Below, one piece after another: positions 9,709-17,019 of a DNA stretch of 64,000 bases. The notes beneath the pieces are model-generated. The model ran no database searches, was not told the DNA's origin, and saw only the letters and a list, made by a program, of their open reading frames with translations. Position 1 is the stretch's first letter. Each line of letters opens with the position of its first letter. Origin of the DNA: Acinetobacter ursingii DSM 16037 = CIP 107286 (GTDB taxonomy: Bacteria; Pseudomonadota; Gammaproteobacteria; Pseudomonadales; Moraxellaceae); assembly GCF_000368825.1 (NCBI RefSeq), contig NZ_KB849711.1, positions 219,800 to 283,799 on the forward strand. The letters are read 5' to 3'. The position numbers and the translations under genes were made by a program.

Positions 9709-9735
9709 CATCTACTACCAAAATGGTAGTAGATG
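9709..9735 (-). terminator. Terminator of pilin copy B
   Basis: A perfect 11-bp stem, CATCTACTACC/GGTAGTAGATG with loop AAAAT, is followed on the minus strand by TTTTTAAAATTT. It ends copy B transcription before copy A, so each pilin has its own transcription unit. The remaining gap, 9406-9708, is very AT-rich with no gene seen. Confidence 0.88.
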
Positions 9736-9750
9736 CCACAGATCACTTGA

Positions 9751-10293
9751 TTATTGATAGCTAAGGGTATATTCAACAACCGCTGTTACTGCACCAGCCG
9801 AAGCCGCACCACCTTCAGCAATATATTGCGCACCGAATTGATGGCTTGCAGAAGTTTGCCCTGTTTTAAGCTCTAAACCTGCCACTGTGGTTACACCATT
9901 TAAAGTCACTGGTGTCGTACCCGCAGCATCAGTAGTCAATTGAATCGCAACATTACCCGCTGGATTAGCCGCAGCCACATTACCTAGGTTACCAGCAGCC
10001 GTCACGGACTGACCCAAGAATTTAGTTCCAATTTGCGTATCTGCACCTGCTGTTGCACAGTCTTTAATCGCGATGGTAAATGGAGTTAAACCTGCTGTTG
10101 TTCCAGCAGAAGCCAAGCTAGATTCTGGAACAGTTGGTAATAATACGGTCGCATTTTCCTGACCATTCACCTCAGTTTTACAGGTTTGGGTTGAAACTTC
10201 ACCCTGAAAAGTCACAGTTGGAGCAGCATTAGCTAAAACTGGAAGCATGCATCCGACTGCCATTATTGCCACTAGGTTGGTTTTAAATTTCAT
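9751..10293 (-). CDS. Major pilin subunit, copy B
   Basis: 180 residues, signal peptide MKFKTNLVAIMAVGCM...VLANA and mature APTVTFQGEVSTQTC. It has the same disulphide pair and C-terminal VVEYTLSYQ as copy A. Differences are scattered single substitutions (for example E/K and A/T near the first cysteine, G/D before the second) over long identical stretches. ATG at 10293 is supported by GAGG eight bases upstream; a longer reading to 10383 runs into leader DNA. A terminator follows, so copy B is a separate unit from the chaperone-usher genes. It may be an alternative major subunit, a minor subunit, or a recombination reservoir. Confidence 0.94.
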   Translation of the reverse strand: MKFKTNLVAIMAVGCMLPVLANAAPTVTFQGEVSTQTCKTEVNGQENATVLLPTVPESSLASAGTTAGLTPFTIAIKDCATAGADTQIGTKFLGQSVTAAGNLGNVAAANPAGNVAIQLTTDAAGTTPVTLNGVTTVAGLELKTGQTSASHQFGAQYIAEGGAASAGAVTAVVEYTLSYQ

Positions 10294-10435
10294 GATTTTC
10301 ACCTCAATCTCAAAATTACCCGACTTAGACAAAAATGCTAGAAATGTGAGTCGGATCACCTTTTCTTTCAAATGTATTGTCATTTATTTTGTTTAGTATT
10401 TCTTAGCAATTCCTGCATAAAAATTTTTCATTACA
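9751..10435 (-). repeat. Direct duplication, copy B (pilin gene plus 142-base leader)
   Basis: Partner of 8719-9405. The conserved block 10400-10435 (TTCTTAGCAATTCCTGCATA and the 16 bases after it) is the likely promoter region. A 16-base piece, AATTTCTGCATAAAAA, recurs once more at 10921-10936 in the same orientation, identical to the copy A version. Confidence 0.83.
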
Positions 10436-10787
10436 CACAGAAGTTCTAACTGATTTATGATTTTTTTCTTTAAAAATAGAATATTTAAAATTTTATAAAT
10501 CTTCTTTCTATCTATTATCGAGTCATACTTGTACTTATGCTAATTGATTTAAAGGCGATAAAATACCGACTGTTTTAGTGTGGCTTTATTTAGCTCATCT
10601 AAACAAAAAAATCTAAGCACGATATTTATTTTAAATTTTTTAAAAACCAATAAATTTATCTATTTCCTTGTTTTATATACCTAAATTTTTTTGTTTATTA
10701 TTCCCCAAACCCTGTGCTGTTTAAAATGGTAAAAATCACTGTTTTTTTTGGCAAGAAACACTTGGTTATTCTTCTTAAAATGATCCT

Positions 10788-10867
10788 GAAACCTAAAGAC
10801 CTCCATCTTTGTGTTTCGTAACCGCCAGTAGCATTTGTCCTAAACCCTTAATCAAATGCTACTTTTT
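10788..10867 (+). ncRNA. Candidate small RNA with C-rich loop and own terminator
   Basis: A hairpin GAAAC-CT-AAAGA / TCTTT-GT-GTTTC (10788-10817) exposes the loop CCTCCA. A short linker follows, then a perfect 11-bp stem AGTAGCATTTG/CAAATGCTACT (10827-10837/10853-10863) ends in T5. A -10-like TAAAAT lies at 10776-10781, placing the start near 10788; no good -35 is seen. No plus-strand gene lies upstream, so this terminator needs its own transcript. A CCUCC loop can pair with ribosome-binding sites. I do not recognise a named family. The rest of 10436-10775 is AT-rich with nothing seen. Confidence 0.5.
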
Positions 10868-10870
10868 AAG

Positions 10871-10907
10871 CCTATATACCGATAATTGGTATATAGGTCT
10901 TTTTTTT
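10871..10907 (+). terminator. Second tandem rho-independent terminator
   Basis: CCTATATACC (10871-10880) pairs with GGTATATAGG (10888-10897), followed by TC and a T8 run. It lies four bases past the first U-tract, as a back-up terminator for the same plus-strand transcript. Confidence 0.85.
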
Positions 10908-11065
10908 GCCTTTTAAAAAGAATTTCTGCATAAAAAATCAGTGGATTTGTGTTAATAAAGATGCTGACTATAACAAAATCCAACTCACTTTTAGTTGAAA
11001 TGCTGACACAATCAAAGTGTGGGTTTAATTCCTTTTTATATTTCTATGATCTCAGGAGCCTTACT

Positions 11066-11353
11066 TTGAATATTCAACAAAAAGATGATGGTAAGCATGG
11101 TGCATTTGAAATGTATGATCATGACGCGCTTGCAGGCGAAATGGTCTATACATGGGCAGGTGAAAAACTATTTATTATTGATCATACCGATGTCGCAGAT
11201 GACTATCGTGGACAAGGTGTAGGCCGTAAGCTTTTAGATGCTGTGGTCGATTTTGCCCGAAACAATCAGATTAAAATTATTCCTTTATGTCCGTATGCAA
11301 AATCAGTCTTTGATAAAGATCCATCGATTCGCGATGTACTCAGAGACGCTTAA
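11066..11353 (+). CDS. Small GNAT-like N-acetyltransferase (YjdJ-type)
   Basis: 95 residues read from TTG at 11066, with AGGAG seven bases upstream. The longer frame from 10949 adds a poor-looking leader. The sequence fits the compact GNAT-like acetyltransferase family (Acetyltransf_CG). It has the acetyl-CoA pyrophosphate loop DDYRGQGVGRKLLDAVV, then IKIIPLCPYAKSVFDKDP, a typical C-terminal signature with the conserved CPY. Members are short cytoplasmic enzymes whose substrates are mostly unknown. It is monocistronic, and the plus-strand terminators at 10863-10907 isolate it from upstream transcription. Confidence 0.85.
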   Translation: MNIQQKDDGKHGAFEMYDHDALAGEMVYTWAGEKLFIIDHTDVADDYRGQGVGRKLLDAVVDFARNNQIKIIPLCPYAKSVFDKDPSIRDVLRDA

Positions 11354-11481
11354 CTTTTTTATAGGGAAGGCATCCTTTGCTTGATGCCTTCAACTGACCT
11401 GTTCATGAATTCAGCTTCAATCAATAGTTCAATGCAGCGAGATAGACGCACTACTTCAGAGCTTCAATCTAAGTGCTTAAA

Positions 11482-12426
11482 TTATTTGAGTTTTTGATCT
11501 TCTTGTCGCGCCCAATAAGTCGCTAGCGCAGCACCAGAAATATTATGCCATAAGCTAAAAATAGCACTCGGTACAGCGGTAATTGGAGAAGCTGCAAAAT
11601 GTACAGCAGCCAAAGCCACGCCTAAACCCGAATTTTGCATACCGACCTCGATGGAAATGGCTTTACTGTCATAATGTGAAAGTTTTAGCCAGCGACTTGC
11701 CCAATAACCGATCAAGAAACCCAAGCCGTTATGGAGCATTACGACAGCGAGTATTAATAGTCCAGATTGTAAGATTGAGGCCTTACTCGCACCAATAATC
11801 GCCGCCACAATCAGTACAATCGCAACGACTGAAACCAAAGGCATGACTCGAATATAAGCATCCACTTGTCGAGCAAAATAATGACGGATGATAATGCCTA
11901 AAATAATCGGCACAATCACCACCTGTAAGATCGAAATAAACATCGAACTGACATTGATATGAATCCATTGACTGGCTAACAGATAAAAGATCGACGGCGT
12001 TAAAATCGGTGCCAATAAAGTCGATACTGACGTACAAGCCACCGAAAGCGCAGTATTGCCTTTGGCCATATAAGTAATGACATTGGAAGCGGTTCCACCC
12101 GGACAACAACCGACTAAAATTACACCAATGGCAATTTCTGGCGGAAGTTGAAAGAGCTGACATAAGATAAAGGCAAGACTTGGCATCACCACAAAATGAG
12201 CCACCACACCAATTAATACGGCTCTTGGATATTGAAGTACAGCGCGAAAATCAGCGATGCTAATCGTCATGCCCATACCCAGCATAATAATGCCAAGTAT
12301 CCACGGAATATAAGCCGTGAGCCAGACAAAATAGCCAGGTTGCCACAACGAGATCGCTGAAAATACAATGACCCAAAGTGCAAAAGTCTTTTGCATCAAC
12401 TGTGTCAGTCGCAATAATAATGGCAT
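11482..12426 (-). CDS. Bile acid:sodium symporter (SBF/BASS) family transporter
   Basis: 314 residues, almost wholly hydrophobic, with about nine or ten membrane spans. Family features include GMGMTISIADF in the second span, the crossover segment GCCPGGTASNVITYMAKGN that forms the sodium site, and EVGMQNSGLGVALAAVHF. BASS proteins couple sodium to import of organic acids in the inner membrane; the bacterial substrate here cannot be read from sequence (bile acids are unlikely, pantoate or a keto acid possible). It starts 41 bases after the nicotinamidase gene on the same strand, so the two may form an operon; whether that implies a pyridine-related substrate is open. Confidence 0.92.
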   Translation of the reverse strand: MPLLLRLTQLMQKTFALWVIVFSAISLWQPGYFVWLTAYIPWILGIIMLGMGMTISIADFRAVLQYPRAVLIGVVAHFVVMPSLAFILCQLFQLPPEIAIGVILVGCCPGGTASNVITYMAKGNTALSVACTSVSTLLAPILTPSIFYLLASQWIHINVSSMFISILQVVIVPIILGIIIRHYFARQVDAYIRVMPLVSVVAIVLIVAAIIGASKASILQSGLLILAVVMLHNGLGFLIGYWASRWLKLSHYDSKAISIEVGMQNSGLGVALAAVHFAASPITAVPSAIFSLWHNISGAALATYWARQEDQKLK

Positions 12427-12466
12427 AGCAATATCCTGATTTTTTATCGAATATACGTCGAAATGA

Positions 12467-13099
12467 TTAATTGCCCAATAACTGCGATGAGGTCATTCGT
12501 TTAACGCCGCAACTTAACATCTGCTGCCACGCCTGCTGCAATGAACCATTTAAATCAATGGCTTTACAGGCATCGACCACCACATAACTTTCAAATCCTG
12601 CTTGTTTAGCATCCATAGCTGTCCATGCCACACAAAAATCGGTTGCAATACCTGTGATATAAACCGTATCAATGCCACGCTCTTTTAAATATCCAGCAAG
12701 TCCTGTAGAAGTCACTCGATCTGCTTCCATAAATGCCGAATAACTATCAATATCTGCATGAAATCCTTTACGGATAATCAACTGTGCCGACGGAATATCC
12801 AGATCAGGATGTAATTCGGCATCATGTGTTCCTTGTACACAATGCGATGGCCAAAGTACCTGCGTTCCATAAGGCAATTCAATATGATCAAACGGCTGTT
12901 TACCTGTATGGTTCTCAGCAAAAGAAATATGATCAGCAGGATGCCAGTCCTGAGTCAAAATGACATTGTCAAAAACTTGAGCCAAACGATTAATACAAGG
13001 AATAATCTGATCGGCATGTGCCACTGCCAAATGTCCACCGGGGGTAAAACCATTTTGAACATCAACCACAATCAAAGCACTATTTTTTCCCTGTTTCAT
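12467..13099 (-). CDS. pncA: Nicotinamidase
   Basis: 210 residues from ATG at 13099, which has AGGAG seven bases upstream; the longer reading to 13150 lacks support. The catalytic triad Asp13 (VVDVQNGF), Lys111 and Cys156 (ATDFCVAW) and the metal ligands Asp51, His53 and His86 (DWHPADH, PSHC) are all present. It hydrolyses nicotinamide to nicotinate in the NAD salvage pathway in the cytoplasm. A related isochorismatase-family amidase is possible, but the DWHP...SHC metal site points to PncA. It is probably the first gene of a two-gene unit with the SBF transporter. Confidence 0.95.
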   Translation of the reverse strand: MKQGKNSALIVVDVQNGFTPGGHLAVAHADQIIPCINRLAQVFDNVILTQDWHPADHISFAENHTGKQPFDHIELPYGTQVLWPSHCVQGTHDAELHPDLDIPSAQLIIRKGFHADIDSYSAFMEADRVTSTGLAGYLKERGIDTVYITGIATDFCVAWTAMDAKQAGFESYVVVDACKAIDLNGSLQQAWQQMLSCGVKRMTSSQLLGN

Positions 13100-13446
13100 T
13101 GCTTTACTCCTTCTATCAAACAGCATCATGAATGCTGGGGTTGTCAGCATCTTATAAGAACTCTGTGACTAAAATAAAGCGTTCATTGCATCACGTATTC
13201 GACTTTTATGATTGGCAAAACCGCATAATGATCTCGCATATATGGCTTAAATGTGTGTCTAGTAGATAAAGTTTTGACTGCTTTGACTAAAGCATATTGT
13301 TCTTATGCGTCTGATCAGTCATAATTTGCATAATAGTCATTCAACAGAAATCACTTTTTTGTTGAGACGCTAAATCAAAAGACTGCAAAACCATCCATCT
13401 TTCGTTCTTTATCTCAATGGATGGCACAATAGGATATTTTTTTAAA
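13100..13446. other. Divergent pncA/dapA regulatory region
   Basis: 347 bases without a gene, holding the promoters of two divergent genes. Just before dapA an inverted repeat CCATCCAT (13391-13398) / ATGGATGG (13417-13424) would form a hairpin in the leader. Several TTGACT hexamers occur near 13280-13300, but none has a clear -10 partner. Confidence 0.5.
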
Positions 13447-14346
13447 ATGACTCAGCAAGCACAGACCATTCAAGGCTCAATTGTCGCACTCGTCACCCCA
13501 ATGTTTGAAGATGGTAGCGTAGATTGGAAGAGCCTCGAAAAGCTGGTTGAGTGGCATATTCATCAGGGAACCAATGGTATTGTTGCTGTAGGTACTACGG
13601 GCGAACCATCGACATTAAGCATGGAAGAACACACGCAAGTGATCAAAGAAATCATTCGTGTGGCCAATAAACGCATTCCCATTATTGCGGGAACAGGTGC
13701 AAACTCAACCCGTGAAGCGATTGAACTGACTCAAGCAGCCAAAGAGCTTGGGGCTGATGCCGCTTTACTTGTCACTCCATATTATAACAAACCGACTCAG
13801 GAAGGTTTATTCCAGCATTTTAAAGCAATTGCTGAAGCCGTTGAGCTACCACAGATTCTTTACAATGTCCCAGGTCGTACAGGCGTCGACATGCTCAACG
13901 AAACTGTGGTGCGTCTTGCTGATATTGCCAATATCGTGGGTGTCAAAGATGCGACAGGTGATATTGCGCGTGGAAGCGAATTAATCAAAGCCTTAGACGG
14001 TAAAATTGCAGTCTATTCAGGCGACGACGAAACGGCATGGCAACTCATGTTGGCTGGTGCAAAAGGCAATATTTCTGTGACTGCCAATGTTGCGCCAAAA
14101 ATTATGAGCGAACTCTGTGCCTCCGCAGTCAATCATGGCGACGCAGCAGAAGCTGAAGCGATTAACAATAAAGTTGCAAATGTACACAATAATCTATTTT
14201 GTGAATCGAACCCAATTCCTGTGAAATGGGCGGTACATGAAATGGGGCTCATTGGTACAGGTATTCGTCTGCCTTTGACTCCTCTTGCACAGCAATATCG
14301 CGAACCACTCCGTAATGCCCTGAAAGCAGCGGGAATTATTCAATAA
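13447..14346 (+). CDS. dapA: 4-hydroxy-tetrahydrodipicolinate synthase
   Basis: 299 residues from ATG at 13447. The reading from 13417 begins inside a leader hairpin and adds an unlikely MDGTIGYFFK. It is a TIM-barrel aldolase: Lys167 (GVKDATGD) forms the Schiff base with pyruvate, Tyr139 (LYNVPGRTG) is the proton relay, and the GTTGEPSTL motif binds pyruvate. It condenses pyruvate with aspartate semialdehyde, the committed step to lysine and meso-diaminopimelate. The gene order dapA-lipoprotein-purC is the same as E. coli dapA-bamC-purC. dapB lies 19 kb away on the other strand. Confidence 0.98.
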   Translation: MTQQAQTIQGSIVALVTPMFEDGSVDWKSLEKLVEWHIHQGTNGIVAVGTTGEPSTLSMEEHTQVIKEIIRVANKRIPIIAGTGANSTREAIELTQAAKELGADAALLVTPYYNKPTQEGLFQHFKAIAEAVELPQILYNVPGRTGVDMLNETVVRLADIANIVGVKDATGDIARGSELIKALDGKIAVYSGDDETAWQLMLAGAKGNISVTANVAPKIMSELCASAVNHGDAAEAEAINNKVANVHNNLFCESNPIPVKWAVHEMGLIGTGIRLPLTPLAQQYREPLRNALKAAGIIQ

Positions 14347-14355
14347 GAGCAGATT

Positions 14356-14961
14356 ATGATGCAGTTACGACTTGGACTAACTTTTGCTATTGCCGCTATG
14401 GGTTTAGTAGGCTGTAGTAGTTTTAATAATCATTCTTTAGATTATAAGAATACCACTACACTCGCTCCACTCCAGTTCCCGACAGATGCAACTGTGCGCC
14501 CATTTACGCCACTGTATCCTGCCCCGACTGTGGATCAGCTTGCAATTGAAAATGCCCCTAAGCTTGAAAATAAGCAGGGAACACGATTTGCACTACCTCG
14601 TCCAGAATCCCTTCAAGCAAATACTGCCGCTGAAAGCAGTGCAGAAGGTACTACGGCAATGGGACGTCCACAGCTTGTTGTCGATGGCAATAAAAACCCA
14701 CTATTACAAATTAGTGGGCCAACCGCAGACATCTGGCAATATACCGTAGCGACACTCAGTAGCCTGAACTACAAAGTTTTGGGTGAAAATAAAGCAGGTT
14801 ATGAAGCAACGATCAAAGTTGGCGAACAAAGTTATGTGTTGAAATTGACAGGCGTGGGCAATACTCACAATCTGGCATTATTTAATCCAGACAATAGCTT
14901 TGCCGATCCTGCTAAAGCCACTGAAGTGCTCAATCAGATTTATCAAAATTGGCCAGCCTAG
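14356..14961 (+). CDS. bamC: BamC-like outer-membrane lipoprotein (short)
   Basis: 201 residues. The signal peptide ends in lipobox LVGC (Cys near residue 20), then a low-complexity linker rich in Ala, Pro and Thr, and a single globular domain (~115-200; [20 protein letters not shown]). E. coli BamC is about 344 residues with two helix-grip domains, so this protein seems to hold an N-terminal region and one domain only. The assignment rests mainly on conserved synteny between dapA and purC and on the lipoprotein layout. If right, it is an accessory of the beta-barrel assembly machine. Spacing of ten bases from dapA implies co-transcription. Confidence 0.75.
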   Translation: MMQLRLGLTFAIAAMGLVGCSSFNNHSLDYKNTTTLAPLQFPTDATVRPFTPLYPAPTVDQLAIENAPKLENKQGTRFALPRPESLQANTAAESSAEGTTAMGRPQLVVDGNKNPLLQISGPTADIWQYTVATLSSLNYKVLGENKAGYEATIKVGEQSYVLKLTGVGNTHNLALFNPDNSFADPAKATEVLNQIYQNWPA

Positions 14962-15001
14962 GCATTCTCTAGGCAATTTTTTCTTGAAAAAGGTTCCCCC
15001 A

Positions 15002-15721
15002 ATGTTAAAACAAACCTTGCTCTATACTGGTAAAGCCAAATCTGTTTATGAAACAGATGATGCAGACCATTTGATTTTAGTCTTTCGTGATGATGCTTCA
15101 GCATTTAATGGCGAAAAAATCGAACAACTGGATCGTAAAGGCAAGGTCAACAACCGTTTTAACGCCTTTATCATGGAAAAACTGGCTGAAGCTGGCATCG
15201 AAACACATTTTGAGAAATTGCTGACACCAAACGAAGTGTTAGTGAAAAAACTCAATATGATTCCTGTGGAATGTGTGATCCGTAACTTTGCTGCTGGTTC
15301 ACTTTGCCGTCGTCTCGGTGTTGAAGAAGGCAAGCAATTGACTCCGCCGACCTTTGAGTTGTTTTATAAAGATGATGGTCTAGGCGACCCAATGGTGAAT
15401 GAATCTCAGGCAATTGCACTGGGCTGGGCGACCGCTGAACAACTTGAAAAAATGAAAGAATTGACCTACAAAGTCAATGATGTATTAAAAGCATTATTTG
15501 ATGCAGGCGATATGATTCTGGTCGATTTCAAACTTGAATTCGGCGTGTTCCATGACCGTATTGTGCTTGGTGATGAGTTCTCTCCAGATGGTTGCCGTTT
15601 GTGGGATAAAGATACCAAGAAAAAACTGGATAAAGACCGCTTCCGTCAAGGTTTGGGCGGTGTGGTTGAAGCGTATGAAGAAGTTGCTGCGCGTTTAGGT
15701 ATCGATTTAGACAATATCTAA
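15002..15721 (+). CDS. purC: Phosphoribosylaminoimidazole-succinocarboxamide synthase
   Basis: 239 residues from ATG at 15002, the normal length for SAICAR synthase; the longer frame from 14900 overlaps the lipoprotein gene. Motifs include [13 protein letters not shown] at the N-terminus, the nucleotide-binding [26 protein letters not shown], and LVDFKLEFG near the C-terminus. It joins aspartate to CAIR with ATP in purine synthesis. It lies 40 bases after the BamC-like gene and is followed by a terminator. Confidence 0.98.
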   Translation: MLKQTLLYTGKAKSVYETDDADHLILVFRDDASAFNGEKIEQLDRKGKVNNRFNAFIMEKLAEAGIETHFEKLLTPNEVLVKKLNMIPVECVIRNFAAGSLCRRLGVEEGKQLTPPTFELFYKDDGLGDPMVNESQAIALGWATAEQLEKMKELTYKVNDVLKALFDAGDMILVDFKLEFGVFHDRIVLGDEFSPDGCRLWDKDTKKKLDKDRFRQGLGGVVEAYEEVAARLGIDLDNI

Positions 15722-15737
15722 ATCCGCTTGTTTGATC

Positions 15738-15768
15738 AAAAACGAGTCCGTCATCTGGCTCGTTTTTT
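15738..15768 (+). terminator. Terminator of purC
   Basis: AAAAACGAG pairs with CTCGTTTTT, with a U-tract on the plus strand. It overlaps the last codons of a possible minus-strand small gene (15767-15895). Confidence 0.88.
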
Positions 15769-15895
15769 ATTTTGTCAAATTAATATCTTGAGCCATACCT
15801 TCGATCACATCTGGTCTGGATGGGCGAAGTTCATACTGTTCCAAATCCGACCCGCCTTCTGCATGACTGATACTACAGAGAATTTTATTGCTCAT
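15767..15895 (-). CDS. Possible 42-residue small protein, unknown
   Basis: An open frame of 42 codons from ATG at 15895 (MSNKILCSISHAEGGS...AQDINLTK). Its composition resembles real coding sequence rather than the AT-rich gap around it. A sigma70-like promoter lies upstream on the minus strand: TTGAGC (15954-15949), 16-base spacer, TACAAT (15932-15927). No good ribosome-binding site is seen. Its stop abuts the purC terminator, so the two transcripts converge. I recognise no family; it may be a true small protein, a remnant of a larger gene, or part of a regulatory RNA. The rest of 15955-16157 shows nothing else. Confidence 0.38.
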   Translation of the reverse strand: MSNKILCSISHAEGGSDLEQYELRPSRPDVIEGMAQDINLTK

Positions 15896-16157
15896 CGGTT
15901 TTAACTATTTGGTTGTATCTGTCTGTATTGTATTCAAAATATGGTCTAGCTCAAAATATGCGCCAATTTACTGACAAAAAATCAAGAGCGGATAGCAAAT
16001 CATTAAGCATCACATATTTAGGCTGATTATAAAAAAATACATAAAAGCTGAATGAATGCTCTGGATTCACATCCATTTATTTTTTAAAAAAGAAATATAT
16101 AGCCTGATGATAACCACAAAAGCCATCATTACCGCATTGAATTGTGAGGAGAATAAA

Positions 16158-16997
16158 ATGAGTGCAGAAGAAAAAGAACAGGAAAAAGAGACTGACAATA
16201 CCCTCACTTGGCGTGAAAAAATGGCGATTGAGGAGCATGAAAAACTTTCGCCTCGACTGGTTTATGAAATTATTCGTAAAAATGGAGTAGAAGAGCTTGA
16301 ACGCCCGACCAAAGCCCTGATTTTCTCAGGTATCACAGCAGGCATCGTCATCAGTTTTTCATTTGTTTTTAAATCTCTTCTCAATGCCTATTTGCCCGAT
16401 GCCAAGTGGGCTTTTTTGATTGAAAATATGGGCTATACCGTGGGTTTTGTTCTGGTGATTTTAGGACATATGCAACTTTTTACCGAAAATACCATTGCAA
16501 CAGTCGTTCCTTTATTTAAAAACTTTAGTCTTAAAAAATTAAAAGCTGTATTTCGTCTATGGGGAATCGTGTTTATTTCTAATCTCATCGGCACTGCACT
16601 GGCGGCATTTTTTTTACTTAATCCACATCTGTTTGATGCAGATTTAATGCAATCCTTTGATCAATTGGCCCACCATGTCGCCAGTTTTACTATCTCTGAA
16701 AATATTATTAAGGGAATTCCCGCAGGTATTTTGATCGCGTCACTGGTCTGGATTTTACCTTCAGCCAATAATAAATTTCTGCTGATTTTCTTTATTACCT
16801 ATCTTATGGCATTAGGCGGTTTTACGCATGTGATTGTGGGTTCAGCAGAAATGGCCTATTGGGTATTTAAAGGACATGCAACGTTTTCAGAGTATATTTT
16901 TCAATTTTTATTACCAACCACACTGGGCAATATTATTGGCGGTACTGGGGTATTTACTCTATTAATTTATGGACAGGTCAATGAAGAACTAGAATAA
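16158..16997 (+). CDS. Formate/nitrite transporter family protein (YfdC-like)
   Basis: 279 residues from ATG at 16158, which follows GAGGAG; the longer frame from 16056 lacks a ribosome-binding site. A charged N-terminal tail (MSAEEKEQEKE...) precedes about six membrane spans of the FNT fold, with ILGHMQLFTENT and TYLMALGGFTHVIVGSAE as family-like re-entrant segments. The acidic tail and the MAIEEHEKLS...GVEELERP stretch resemble E. coli YfdC rather than FocA or NirC. It is probably a pentameric inner-membrane channel for a small anion; the substrate is unknown. It converges with rarA. Confidence 0.88.
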   Translation: MSAEEKEQEKETDNTLTWREKMAIEEHEKLSPRLVYEIIRKNGVEELERPTKALIFSGITAGIVISFSFVFKSLLNAYLPDAKWAFLIENMGYTVGFVLVILGHMQLFTENTIATVVPLFKNFSLKKLKAVFRLWGIVFISNLIGTALAAFFLLNPHLFDADLMQSFDQLAHHVASFTISENIIKGIPAGILIASLVWILPSANNKFLLIFFITYLMALGGFTHVIVGSAEMAYWVFKGHATFSEYIFQFLLPTTLGNIIGGTGVFTLLIYGQVNEELE

Positions 16998-17019
16998 ACA
17001 GCAGCTTATTGCTGCTGTT
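16997..17019. terminator. Hairpin shared by convergent FNT and rarA genes
   Basis: A perfect 9-bp stem AACAGCAGC/GCTGCTGTT with loop TTATT. The rarA stop codon lies in the loop and the FNT stop overlaps its edge. Only the minus strand has a short T-rich tail, so termination strength is uncertain. Confidence 0.5.
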
